A stretch of 64,000 nucleotides of DNA from Sisyra terminalis (GCA_958496175.1 OY292279.1:18414001-18478000), one strand, 5' to 3'; shown: positions 41,336 to 52,925, numbered from the stretch's first letter. The notes: generated by a model from the sequence alone, not told the origin. A program made the numbers and translations.

Positions 41336-44300
41336 ATGTTTCACTTGAAAATTATTTTCATTAGTTTTTCCTATGTGTTTCTTCAAACTTATTCGCAAAA
41401 CGTAGTGCGATACTTAATTTCAAGTAAGTTCCAAAAATTAAACGCAACTTTTATGGATACTATTTATTTTTTGTTAATTTTAGCAAATGTTTCTTATAGT
41501 TACAATTCGAAAAGGGATATTTTTCTGCCTCAAAAATCTTTGGTTTACTCCAATAAGTTTCAGTTGGAGCCAATTCCAACACCAGAAGTGGCCGATTTGA
41601 ATCAACAATCGAAAAAACTTCTTGCAATTACGAAACATTTTTATAACAATGAGTACAAAGATAAATAATTTTCGATCTTTGAAAAATTGAATTTAATCTT
41701 TGCAAATATTGCTTTTAGATCATTAAAGGAAAATACGAATTTTTCATTAAAATACGGGAGCGCTAAAATTTGCGATGAAATATTTCCAGATTTGCCTTGT
41801 TGGGAAAGTAAATATCGTTCATTTGATGGATCATGCAACAATCTTAAGCACCGATATTGGGGTAAAATAAACACGGCGTTTGCTCGATTGCTCCCGGCTC
41901 AATATTCCGATGGTAAAATTCGAAAATATATTAAGAACAAAATCATCGATTTCTTTGCAGGTCTAGAAAAATTTCGGACCTCAGTGGTCCATAATAACGA
42001 ATTACCTAATGTGCGAGAAATCAGTTTAAAACTATTCACAGATAAGAAAATATTCAGTGAAAAATATTCGGATGCATTCATGGCGTGGGGCCAGTTTATA
42101 ACGCATGATTTAACTTGCAAAATTCCATACCAACACCGTTTGTTTTCATATTTGAAATTGGTGATTTAACAATGGTAATATTTTTTATTTGTAGAAAATT
42201 ATAAAGTTGAATGTTGCGCCAATTATATGGCTGGTGTGCCGATGGATAAACATTGCAATCCAATTTTCATTAAGTCAACCGATCAATTTTATTCTAAATT
42301 TAATAGAACCTGCATGGAATCGGTGCAATCAATGCGCGTTCCACGCGAAGATTGTAGTCTAGGACCTGCAGAACAAGTAAATATATATTCCCAAAGATTT
42401 TTCTTTTAATAATTAATAGAACCAATCCATGTGGTCTAAGGTGGTTGTTAATCTATTAAAATCCCTGTTAAAAATAGACATTTAGAGGCATTATGAAATC
42501 ATTACATTTTAAATGCTTTAAATGACTTCTAATGGATTTTTTCAACATTAAAATGCCTTTTCGCCACCACTTCAAAATGGCGGAAATGCAACTGTAATAT
42601 TAATTAAACGCTAAAAAATCATGAGGTAGAGGTATATATTTTTTTCATTATACTCTATCAGAAGTTGTTAATTTGCTCCTTTGAAAGTGGAATGGGTAGA
42701 GTTATTAATGGGGGTAAAATACAAATTCAATTAGCATCCTTTTTATATATTAAAAATTTATTAAGGATACACGTCCTTTTGCAGAAGTTGTATAAAATAT
42801 TTTCAAATAACTTAATTCTAAAGCTAATCAAAGTTATTCGAAGTAAATAAATGGGGTGTATCAAAACCTAAATAAATTGATATCTCTGAAATTGTTGTCA
42901 CCACCTGGTGAGTTTTGAAAATAAAATAACATAATTTATTTGAAGGAGAAGTCGTGAGATCAGCAAAATACAATTTCAACTGAGATCTATTTTTAAATCT
43001 TAAAAAAATTTACTAAATATTTTCAATTCTTAGCTGTTTTGAAATTAATATAATTTTAATTTCGTTATTATTTATAAATACAGTATAATCTTATTAATCC
43101 GGCACTTCGATAGATCGGCACATCCAATAATCCGGCACCCTCCGCCCACGCCTCCCTCGCCCCTCTATACCTAAGCATACATTTATTTCCTCTATGAAGT
43201 GGTTTATTTTATTCATTACCTATGACTTTTCACTATAATCCAGTAATCCGAACATTCCAATAATCCGGCACCTTCCGGTTTTTAATAGTGCCAGATTAGT
43301 GAGATTACACTGTATATTCAAAAAGTTGTATTCTTGATGTTGTGGTGAAGTACAAAAGAGTTTAAATATATGCCATGAAATAGAATAGAATGTATAGAAA
43401 CGTATAAAGTCAATGGTAAAAATATGTAACTAATGCGTAGCGTTTCGTAGCATGTCTGATCACCGGCCATATTTATGTTTTTGTCCTTTTTGGTTACATG
43501 CATATCAGCTTTTCTGTCAACCATGTTACAATACAGCCTATTGTTAAAAATGTTCCAAAAAGTTATTAAAGGCATTTAAAAATATTTAAATTGTAAATGC
43601 CTTTTTTAACAGGGATAGAATGGCATTCGTAAAGCTAAGCTTTTGTAGATTAAGGAAATCTTATCATAGAAATTTTAAAACCATCTTAAACCTCACAAGA
43701 CTAACTCTTATTAAAAATGATACATTTACCATGGTTTAGTTAAATGGATGTAGCAGTTATTTGGACGGTAGTCACATCTATGGAAGATCTAAAAAAGACT
43801 CGAATTATTTGCGTGAATTTTCCAATGGACGTTTACGAACATTTAGTAATGAGATTTACGGTGATTTTTTGCCAAAATCTCAAGGAGATAGTCAATATCT
43901 TTGCGATGGAGACACTTGCTTTGATTCGGGTATTATTTCCTCCTTTTTTTTTTGCAAAATGATATGCAACTTATACTGCATTTTTGTAGGAGATAGTCGA
44001 GCTAATAGAAACATTCAATTAACAACGCTTCATACACTCTTTTTACGGGAACATAATCGAATAGCCAAAGAGTTGGAAATATTGAATCCAAAATGGAATG
44101 ATGAGAAAATTTTTCAAGAGGCCAGAGCTATTGTTATCGCGGAAATTCAACATGTTACTTATGACGAGTGGTTGCCGCTACTAATCGGTAAAGTTTGCAA
44201 TTAATTAAAGCAGTTGATTGATTTTAGTCTTTTTATTATTTTAGGAAATGACTTGAAGAAGAATACTCGTAAATATTTGTATAACGAAACAATTAATGCG

Positions 44301-45465
44301 GCAGTTCTCAATGATTTTGCAGCGGCAGCTTTTCGATTCTTGCATTCAACAGTTTCCGATTATATTAGGTGAATATGTATTAAAGAAAATTATTTAAACG
44401 ATTTTTTCTCGAATTTTCCATTTTTAATAAGCCTAATGTAGTACGTAACTCGATTTTGTACATTGTTAATTCGCGGAGGTTCAAAAATCCTGGTGTATTC
44501 AATATGAATAATTCAACCTAAGTAATTCGGATTGTTCATTCCCACCATAATTAAATATCATATTCTATTTTTTTAAATTGAAAATGATATTCTAATTTTG
44601 GGACATTCAGGAAAATGGTCATTTTAGGAATCCTATTATATTATAAAAAATATTTTTTTTTTTATTTTAGTTTATGTCCTCATTTTTCAATTACTCTTAA
44701 AGAAAAGCTAAGCGATTATTTTAATCGTCCAACTTTGTTGAATAAGCCTGAAAATTTTGATTTTCTTTTACGGGGCTTAATTGTGGCTCGATCTGGAAAA
44801 ACTGATCAATATTTTTCTTCAGAGGTTTGTTACTTATAGAAAACCGTAGGGAATCATTTAACGATTGATTAAATTCGGTAGATGTCGGAAAATTTGTTTA
44901 AATCGAATAAAAAATATGGTGACGATATGGCTAGCATTGATATCCATCGAGGTCGTGACCACGGCTTGGCACCATACAATTACTACCGAAAGTTGTGCGG
45001 ATTGAAAGCAGCCAAGTCCTTTGAGGATTTATCCAACGAAATTTCAATGAAAAATCGGAAAATTTTACAAGAACTTTATCAAAGCGTTGATGATATTGAT
45101 CTAATGGTTGGTGGATCTGTTGAAGAAATTCCCAAAAATCTTCAAGTTGGACCAACGTTTCAGTGTATCATTACAGAACAATTTTATCGAACACGAGTTG
45201 GAGACCGCTTTTTCTACGATCTCAACCGAGGAATTTTATCTCCAAGTAAAATATAAATCAAAATAATCGACTATTATTCATTTAATAAATTTCAGATCAA
45301 ATTAAAGAAATCAAGAAAGTTACCCTTTCCCGAATCATTTGCGACAACGCAAATTTCATCGACAACATTCAACCAAAAAGCTTTGAAATTCCCTCCCAAA
45401 CAAACCAGCAAATCAATTGCGCCGATCTTGAAAGTATTGATTTAAATCACTGGGACAATATTTAG
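41336..45465 (+). CDS. secreted animal haem peroxidase
   Basis: Eleven exons (41336-41423, 41484-41652, 41719-41912, 41961-42137, 42195-42376, 43740-43929, 43990-44187, 44245-44368, 44671-44824, 44882-45245, 45296-45465) join to 669 residues. A signal peptide is likely (MFHLKIIFISFSYVFLQTYS). It belongs to the animal haem peroxidase/peroxinectin group, which uses hydrogen peroxide to oxidise substrates such as phenols or halides. Signatures: YRSFDGSCNNL, WGQFITHDLT with distal H199 and Q195, GDSR with catalytic R337, LFLREHNRIAKEL, AAAAFRFLHST with proximal H433, and IDIHRGRDHGLAPYNYY. All key residues are present, so it should be active. Exon 4's donor (after 42137) was fixed by phase and is the least certain junction. 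Intron 5 holds nested MITEs. Confidence 0.92.
42461..43616. mobile_element. 1.16-kb element with ATCCCTGTTAAAAA ends
   Basis: Terminal inverted repeats ATCCCTGTTAAAAA at the left and TTTTTTAACAGGGAT at the right, with AGGCATT-containing subterminal stretches. The interior is non-coding and hosts a second MITE at 43081-43312. Related fragments lie at 49.93 and 55.6 kb. It lies in the peroxidase intron 5. Confidence 0.7.
43081..43312. mobile_element. pogo/Tigger-like MITE with TA target duplication
   Basis: Ends CAGTATAATCTTATTAATCC and, reverse complemented, CAGTGTAATCTCACTAATCT, each with CGGCAC/TGGCAC next. TA dinucleotides flank both sides. ATCCGGCA is repeated four times in the element. 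It is nested in the element at 42461-43616. Confidence 0.8.
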
Positions 45466-45567
45466 TCATACAAATGCTTTATTTAAATAAAAATTTACAA
45501 AGTACAGTTTAGTCTTAGATTTATTATGGCACATTTTCCCTGCAAACATTCGTTTGTTAACATATCG
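45466..45567. terminator. overlapping convergent poly(A) signals
   Basis: 102 bp between the convergent stop codons of the peroxidase and the LRR gene. AATAAA for the peroxidase is at 45486-45491; AATAAA for the LRR gene reads on the minus strand at 45525-45520. Cleavage 10-30 bp downstream of each would make the two 3' ends abut or overlap. Confidence 0.6.
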
Positions 45568-48070
45568 TTAAATGATACAATTTTTCAAAATTCCAGGTTG
45601 AAAAGGACCTGGGTCCCGCTGGAATATGTTACTGAGTCGTCGTTGAAGGTAAGGGGGCAAAATTTGCACAGCCATCGGACCGAATCTAGCCAAAAACGAT
45701 TGTGCGTGTAAGTTATTGGCCTCATTATGTTGTTCCGGTGTTACAGGACGGTCATCCAAATGTACCAAAAACGGGAACAATGATATCATGAAGCCCCTAA
45801 AAGTTATAACAGCCGTTAACAATTTTCTTAGAATATGAAATATGAATTGCTCTAGGCATATTTTAATCCCATGGATAACTTCCGGGTATAGAGTTAAAAT
45901 CCAATCTCATTATTTATACTTAGTTTTTTTTAGCGTTCACAAATGATTCTTTGTTTAATACTGAATATTTTTACATTTTAAACCAAAAATGTTAAAATAA
46001 TGTTGAAAAGGATTCTCTACAATCCTAGCTTTGATTTATTGAACATATGTGGACATTGGAAACTGTAAACTAAATACAAATAATGAAATAGTCTAAAGTT
46101 TGATTTTGGCTCAGAAAAGAAAAATTATCCAAGGGGCTAAACTTAGCCGATAAAATTACCGATATTCGAGGTATTCATAAAAAGTTCCTCCATTCAAGTA
46201 GCTTGGAGCCGCTGTGTTCCCCATTAAGGACAAGTGTCGTAAATTCGGACATGATTTTTGTAAATTGATGGCCCATGGATACAATTCGTCAATCTAGGGA
46301 AAATTAAAAAGTGATAATTTAAAATATTATACGAAAGGATTTTCACGGAAATTAACTATATGAATATTATCTTTCTTTAATCGATAGAGGCATTATTGAA
46401 GTGAAGAAAATCCAATTTATAGTTTTGAAAAATTTATATTTTATCAGAAAAAACCGGTCTGTGTATTTATGTACGCGCGTGAGAAGTTATACTTATTTAC
46501 AGCAATTAAAAAAAACATTTTAATCTACTGCCATAGCATCTTACAGTAGTGCCTGAAATGGTACATCAGTTATTAGTAGTTTGTGATAACTAAATTATGA
46601 AACAATTTTATATCCAATTTTTGCTTTTAATGTCAATATATTAGACAAATATATGTATGGCGTTAAAAAAGAGAAAAAAAAATTAAAACATTAATGTGAG
46701 TGTAAATCAGATATAATGATTATTGTCTCAATTTTCAACTAACTGATTAATGTCATTGGTTTCAACTGTCATATTGTTTTCTTTCAATTGCCAATTTTTG
46801 CCATGTGTCAGTTTTGTCAGAGTTGGGCTGTGAATATTTCCCAGAAAGTTACTAGCTTTCAAATAATTGATTAAATTGGTGGCTCATGTCCCTTTTAGCG
46901 ACATCAATATCTGGCAACGTTGCATTTTCTACTTTGTTTTTAGTTTAATTCCCGACTTTTTTGTTAATTCAATTCTAATATCTATACTCGCGAATCAATT
47001 TAAAAATAAAATAGAAAATGCAACGTTACCAGATATTGATGTCGCTAAAGGGGACATGAGCCAAATTAGCTACTTATACATACTGTATTGTATTTCACAA
47101 TATTATACACAATTGACTACTTACACAAATTTTATCTTACATATAGGAATTAACTGTTTATTAATACAGCATGTGTCACTTGTTCAAAAAATAGTTATTG
47201 AAAACATTTACCACATAAAAGGATTTTAGTCATAAACTAGCATGTATACATATGAATAAACCATCAATTGTATATAGATAAAGTTTTTCTAAATAGTCAA
47301 TTTTGTGTACCTACAGCATGTGAAACTTACTTTGCAATGATTCAACCAAAGCAACTCCAACTTTGGCATGTACGGTAATTGAATATTCGACTTAATATCA
47401 TTGTGATCCGCAACCAATGACGTTAAACTTTTAAACTCCGACAAAAAATCCAAATTGCTACAACCAAAAAGAAAACACTTAGAAAAAAATCCAAAAAAAA
47501 ACAGTACTGATTAGTTTACTTAAACTCATTGTGGCTGATATCTAAAATTCGGACAGTTCTCGAAAATCTTTCCACCAACGGCCACGGAATGGTCTTCAAA
47601 TGTTCGTATGCCAAAGTCAAACGGTGCGAATCATTAAAATTCTTCTGATCAGAATCATCTTCGTCGTTATGTCGCAACGATCGTTCTAGCAAAATAATAC
47701 AAATTATGATAACAATATAACATTTTATCTAATCTAAATGCAAAACGTAACTTACCTAAGAAAACTAGGGTTCCCAATGAGGTCATATTGTTTAAGATGC
47801 TATCCGATATATCATCTTCCAATAACAATAAAGAACTCGAGTTTTCGGCATCAACAAATTTAAACTTGGCGTTACATTCCAACCTTGAAACCATTCAATT
47901 AATTATATGTTACAATTTTTTTTCAATTCATTATTTATCTAAATATTTAGGTCATTAAACTAAAAATTATTATTTCAATGTCATTCCACGCCTAATTATT
48001 TTTTTATAATTACGAGTGAATTAGTCACTTACGCATCTTCACATGATTCAGTAAATACAAATTTTTCCAT
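45568..48070 (-). CDS. leucine-rich-repeat protein, LRMDA-like
   Basis: Minus-strand exons 48070-48033, 47883-47756, 47685-47520, 47457-47331, 46293-46160 and 45796-45568 join to 273 residues. It starts MEKFVFTES and carries about four leucine-rich repeats: VRILDISHNEF, LTSLVADHND, LELLWLNHCK, LRHLSLMGNTAAP, then a capping FMISLFPFLVHLDDRPVT as in LRR proteins that end with a LDxRPVT-type motif. The layout resembles vertebrate LRMDA, but identity is modest and I give no symbol. LRR folds mediate protein binding; no catalytic domain, signal peptide or membrane segment is visible. Its 3' end abuts the peroxidase gene. Intron 4 (1 kb) contains a MITE. Confidence 0.85.
46600..46870. repeat. dispersed non-coding repeat, copy 2
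   Basis: Second copy of the repeat at 27960-28210, in the same orientation, ending in CTGTGAATATTTCCCAG and AGTTACTAG. It lies immediately left of the MITE at 46881. Confidence 0.5.
46881..47062. mobile_element. best-preserved MITE of the CATGTCCCTTTTAG family
   Basis: Termini GGCTCATGTCCCTTTTAGCG and CGCTAAAGGGGACATGAGCC are near-perfect inverted repeats. The arms continue through CTGGCAACGTTGCATTTTC and GAAAATGCAACGTTACCAG, about 50 bp each. No ORF. It lies in LRR gene intron 4. Confidence 0.9.
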
Positions 48071-48509
48071 TATAAAAAAAATAAAAATAAATTAACTTTT
48101 AACAAAAGCTTCACACAATTTGAAATAATTAAATAAAATGATCTCATTATCGTATTGAATGTTAAATAAATAGCTTTATCTTCTGATAATGCGTTTTCTC
48201 GGTACTATATGTATATGCATACATGTATCGCATATTTTACACAAGTTTGATTTGTATTTAACAATTTCAATAAAATTGCAACTATCAAGTTAGGCTGGAT
48301 ATTTCTTGGAAAAAATAAATAACAGTTAAGGCCAAAAGGAATTGTTATTTTTTTCGAAAATTGAAATTTTTCAAACTATTGCTTGATATAATATTTTAAT
48401 TTAGTGAATTCTTTTAAAAAAATTAATGAATATTTCTGGTAATTGTGGTAGTTTAATATGGCGTCATTTCTTCCAAAGTACAGTGCTATATTTACAATGA
48501 TTCTATGAC

Positions 48510-49075
48510 AGTTGCCCACTAGAAAATTCCTCACACGAAAATTCCCTATTATAAATGTTGCGGACTACCATTGTTGGTCCCATGAAAGTTGCCCACATAG
48601 AAATTTACTCACAGAAAAAAATTCTCACACAGAAATTAACGCACAATCCTCATATAGAAATTAACCCACCGGAAAAAATATATATTTTATTTGATATTTA
48701 ATTTACTATAAATTATTTTATTATTAGTATTGTAATAGTATCATAATACCAATACTACAAAACTAATGGTTACCCTATTGTTAGTTTAACGATATTTTAC
48801 GACATTAAAATTGAATTAATAAAAAAATCGCGAATTAAATTAAAAACAAAGTAGAAACAGAAACATTGCCAGATATTGACGTCATTAAAAGGGATATGAG
48901 CCCTTATTTTTTATTCTTTATTTAGATTAGTAGTGTATTACTATACTAATAATATAGTAACATTTTTTTGCTGTGGATTAATTTCCATGTGAGGATATAT
49001 CATTGTGCGTTAATTTCTGTGTGAGGAATTTTCCGTGCGGGCAACTTTCGAGTGAGCAACAATGGTAGGGTGTAA
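48510..49075. mobile_element. segmented foldback element with internal sub-repeats
   Basis: The left arm repeats units such as GTTGCCCAC, AGAAAATTCCTCACACGAAA, GAAATTAACGCACAATCCTC. The right arm shows their inverted counterparts (TTGTGCGTTAATTTCTGTGT, GAGGAATTTTCCGTGCGGGC). A half MITE (48807-48902) sits in the centre. Confidence 0.65.
48807..48902. mobile_element. right half of a CATGTCCCTTTTAG-family MITE
   Basis: TTGAATTAATAAAAAAATCG, GAATTAAATTAAAAACAAAG, then ATTGCCAGATATTGACGTC and AAAAGGGATATGAGCC. The left arm is missing. Confidence 0.7.
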
Positions 49076-49250
49076 CTTTTTGTAGAGAATTTTCGTATGA
49101 GGAATATTTTAGTAACAACTATTTTGTTAATTAGTAGGCAACTATCCTCATTTTGAGTGTTTTCAACCTTAAGAAGGCCAAAACTTCCTTCAAAATGCAG
49201 GTAACACTTATTGCATTTACTAGGCTTTTTTATATAATATTCTTATTTAC

Positions 49251-49557
49251 AATTTGTTGTAGTTCCGAGGATTTTTGAGGATTTTTTATTTTGAAATAAT
49301 TTACACTTTGTTATTTTTGCGTAACGTTTCGTAGTTTATTACTGCTTTTTCAAGCGAATATAAATAACATTAAACTGTATAAAGAATAAGTTTTAACAAA
49401 ATGTCATTTATATTCTAACATAAATATAGAACATTAATGGCATTTTGTTAAAAACTTATTATTTATACAATTTAATCTTATTTATATTAAAAGATCAGTA
49501 AAAGATCCCAAAAAATATATAAAAATTCCTCAAAAATCCTCGGAACTACAACAAATT
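49251..49557. mobile_element. palindromic MITE with AATTTGTTGTAGTTCCGAGG ends
   Basis: Left end AATTTGTTGTAGTTCCGAGG and right end CCTCGGAACTACAACAAATT are perfect inverted repeats. Inner stretches around AACAAAATGTCATTTATATT and its complement also pair, making the element a near-complete palindrome. Confidence 0.85.
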
Positions 49558-51307
49558 GAAAATAAACTACAGGATCGGAATCAATAATAATTTCTTATTT
49601 TTGACGACTTCGGCATCTTTTCCAATCTAAATACCAATCAAATTATAAAAGAATCCCCAATTTTATGTGAAGTTTCCTGAATTTTTTCCCAACACAAAAA
49701 ATTACCTGATATTCTAAATTTCGCTGACCACTGTACTATAGTACCAAGATACATTGTGTATTTTGTCGCTTTTTATTTCGCACTTCTTTTAATTTTATTA
49801 CTTCTACCCTCATTTTTGAGTGTTTTCAACCTTAAGAAAGCCAAAAATGTCGTCAAAATTCGAAAAAAAATTATTGCATTTACTGGGTGATTTTGGGTAA
49901 ATGGGGTAAATCAATCCTAATATCCTTGTTAAAAAAGGTACTTAAAGGCATTTTAGATGTTCAAAGAAACCATTAGAAGTCGTTTAAGGTATAAAAGGCA
50001 TTTCAAATGTAATTGAAATTATTTACAAAATTAACTTCTCAATAAAAAAAGATTCTGTAGAATCGGTCACAACAAATAAGAATGTATACAAATAGTTGCA
50101 TTGATAAACCACGTGCATTGCGAAATACAAACGAGAGGATTTATTGACCTTTTGCTAATACATTTTAAAAACAAATTTACCATATCAATAAAGTATTTTT
50201 TTGTCATAAATAAACGTAGAAAAATAATCAATGAGTCACTTCGGAAATTTTCCATTTGTTGTAACAGTTTGGCGACGAAAAGAAGTTATAAACTTTTCCT
50301 AATTTATACAAATTTTGTAGAAACTCGTTGTGATATTTATTGGGATCCAATATCTATTGATTTTTCATCTTTCCAGTAAAAGAATAGTTTTATGGTGCAA
50401 CAAAAACAAATCTTTTGAGATAAGATTAATCTTTCTATATAGTTATATTTAATTTAGAAAAAAGTTAATTATTCAGTAGATTAACATGTCTAGAATCTTT
50501 AGAAAATTTTCTTCTTCGCATTAAAATTATAATTACTCAAAGGTAAAACAGGTTTACAATGATGAAGGACAAACTTAGCTACCCTACACGTATATACGGG
50601 CTATGCTTGCTTATCTTAATATGTACTCTAATTACCTAAAAACTTTATTAAAAATCTCTATATTTCAAGGCTTGTCAACTGTTTTTACAAAAAAATATGA
50701 TTATAAAGATAAAACGGTACTCACCATAAATTTTTATTGGTGTCAAGTAGTTAATTAAGGCCAAATTTACAAATTTTCACAGCCCTAAAACCACAACAAC
50801 CTGTCGTATCGGATGGAAACTTGAATCTGATTATGAGTCATTTACATCTGTCAAAATGACAGAACCACGTTAACTCCCCTACTGTTACTTACAAAGCCAA
50901 GTTTATTAGGGTTTAACGGGATTAACATTTTTATTACAATGATCGTAGAAATGAAAAATAATCAATTTATAGAAGATAAACTATCAATTTATAGATCTAC
51001 ATTCCATCTGTATCGGAGTTCAATAGTAAAATCGATAATGCAAAGGTAAATTATTACAAAAATGTTTTCTTTGACGACTTATAATCATTTTTTGAGTTTT
51101 ATTGGATTTATAAATCAAAATAATATTTTTTTAGGGTTCTCTAGCAAAATGGTAACAAAATTTATTAGATTGTACCTCAAAAATTCCAATGGTCTAAATC
51201 TAATATAATGTTTTTACGATTTCATGGATTCGTAATGATTTCTGAATTACTACAACTGGTATTAATTGTAGGTATTTCCGATATTTCCTTACAAAATGTT
51301 CTTTTTT

Positions 51308-51474
51308 TTTAATTATTATTTACCGTCGCTTTATACCTACTAAGGTCTTTAGCGACTCTAGAGCTAATAAAAATCAGTAACTCGGAAATATCGAAAATTT
51401 CCTTGATTTGAGGATCGAATCCAAAACCTATCAGTTTTGGAGCGGTTACCTTGACCACTTGGCCACCAGTAGGC
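51308..51474 (-). repeat. tRNA-derived SINE, copy f (minus strand)
   Basis: Reverse orientation: AGCCTACTGGTGGCCAAGTGG, GGTAACCGCTCCAAAACTGA, GATTCGATCCTCAAATCAAG and TTATTAGCTCTAGAGTCGCT read on the minus strand, with a GCGACGGTAAATAATAATT end. Confidence 0.8.
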
Positions 51475-51595
51475 TTTAAAACATTCTTTATTCATAGTAA
51501 AATTTATCATCTAATGTTTAATTATTTACCATCCACTTGTACCGAACACTAGAACTAATATTTATTTACACAAGGAAACAATAGTTGCACCAATA

Positions 51596-51831
51596 CACAT
51601 AAGAATCCATGTAGATTCTTATGTGGTTTCTTATGTTTGGGGATTCTTATAGGAATGGGAAACCACTTTTGCATATTTTTCATATTTTTCAATCTATATT
51701 TTCCAACCACATTCTATATTTTTATGAGAAAATCCATGTGGAAATCATTTGATATCCTTATAGAGTTTCCCATTTCTATAGGAATCCATATAAAAATATC
51801 AAATGATTCCCACATATATTTATCGTCCTCT
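51596..51831. repeat. palindromic AT-rich repeat next to a SINE
   Basis: ATGTGGAAATCATTTGATATC pairs with its inverted form (ATATCAAATGATTCCCACAT) at 51739-51815. The motif recurs in the element at 52013-52205. Overall boundaries are uncertain. Confidence 0.5.
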
Positions 51832-52000
51832 AGGTCGCTATGGTTAACTCTGGTCAAAGTAACCACTCCAAAACTGATAGGTGTTGGGTTCGGTTCTCGT
51901 TTCGAGCAAATTTTCAATCGATTTACGAACTTTTATTAATCCTAGAGTCGCTAAAGATCTTGGTAGTTATAAAACGACGGTAAAACAATAACGGTAAATA
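51832..52000 (+). repeat. tRNA-derived SINE, copy g
   Basis: A weak A box (CTATGGTTAACTCTGGTC) with the conserved CCACTCCAAAACTGATAGG, B box GGGTTCGGTTCTCG, TTAATCCTAGAGTCGCTAAA and ACGACGGTAAAACAATAACG. Confidence 0.75.
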
Positions 52001-52012
52001 ACATAACTAAAT

Positions 52013-52205
52013 TAAGTAATTTGCAATGCCATCGTAAAATTTTGAATGAGAAAATACTGCGAAAATTCATGTGGAAATCATTTGGTATCCCTATATAGTT
52101 TTCCATTTCTTTAAGAATCCACATAGAAATATCAAATGATTCTTACATGGATTTTCACAGTATTTTTTCATAATTTTTTTACGATAGCATTGTAAATTAC
52201 TTACC
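52013..52205. mobile_element. palindromic MITE
   Basis: Left AAGTAATTTGCAATGCCATC pairs with right ACGATAGCATTGTAAATTACTT; inner GAAAATACTGCGAAAATTCA pairs with TGGATTTTCACAGTATTTTT. No ORF. Confidence 0.75.
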
Positions 52206-52232
52206 CGAAATTAATTTTATTTAGTTATTTAT

Positions 52233-52289
52233 TTTTTTAATTGTTATTTACCATCGTTTTATAACTACCAAGGTGACTCTAGGGTTTCC
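52233..52289 (-). repeat. tRNA-derived SINE, 3' fragment (copy h)
   Basis: Minus-strand remnant with CCCTAGAGTC, ACCTTGGTAGTTATAAAACG and ATGGTAAATAACAATTAAAA, matching the SINE body and tail only. Confidence 0.65.
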
Positions 52290-52876
52290 ATTCATATAAT
52301 TTATTACATTTTTATATTTTGCAAAACAATCAAGGGTTGTGAAGCATTAAAAATAACAATAGCTATTCTCATAGATTCATATTTAAACTAAGATCTACCA
52401 AATTTGAATTATATAAGGAAATATAAAATAAGAAACTTTGTGGTTTGATTTTTTCTTACGTTTATTAAGGTTAAAAAAATAATTCACCAAAATTTATTTC
52501 CTACTACGGAACCCTTAACTGTATTTGGTTGTGTCAGTGCTTCAATATCAATGTGATTCTTATCTAATAATTAAAATTAATCAAATTATTACACTTTCGG
52601 AGAATCCATTCTCAATCCTCATGATCACATCTAATTCTACGATACAATATATTAAGAGGAATCTCACTATGAAGTCGCTAATTGAATTATACAACAATAA
52701 TATATAAACAGACAACAATAGTATTGTGTTATGATTTTCAGAATTGGAATTGATTTTATTGGATTTATATATTTCTGAAAATTGTTAACCATTTGTGCAA
52801 AGAGAGATGTGAAAAATAAATATATACCTATCTTAAAATTGAAAATATAAACCTTGAAATAAGGACATAAAATTTG

Positions 52877-52886
52877 TATATAAATA
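52877..52886 (+). promoter_or_regulatory. TATA box of Idgf
   Basis: TATATAAATA lies 33 bp before the A of an initiator-like TCAGA (52908-52912), which itself is about 16 bp before the Idgf ATG. Spacing is right for a focused insect pol II promoter with a very short 5' UTR. Confidence 0.5.
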
Positions 52887-52925
52887 TAGTTTTTTTTATT
52901 GAAAAAATCAGAATTAAACACAACA

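Larger units (their letters stand above)
48071..52925. other. 4.9-kb intergenic repeat field
   Basis: No gene recognised between the LRR gene and Idgf. It contains two foldback elements, three SINE copies and MITE fragments listed separately. Small ORFs at 50.1, 51.7 and 52.8 kb are AT-rich with no domains. The last 100 bp hold the Idgf promoter. Confidence 0.6.

Noticed and set aside
46867..47229. 120-residue ORF over the 46.9-kb MITE
   Set aside because: It starts inside the MITE and has no domain; it lies in an LRR-gene intron on the opposite strand.
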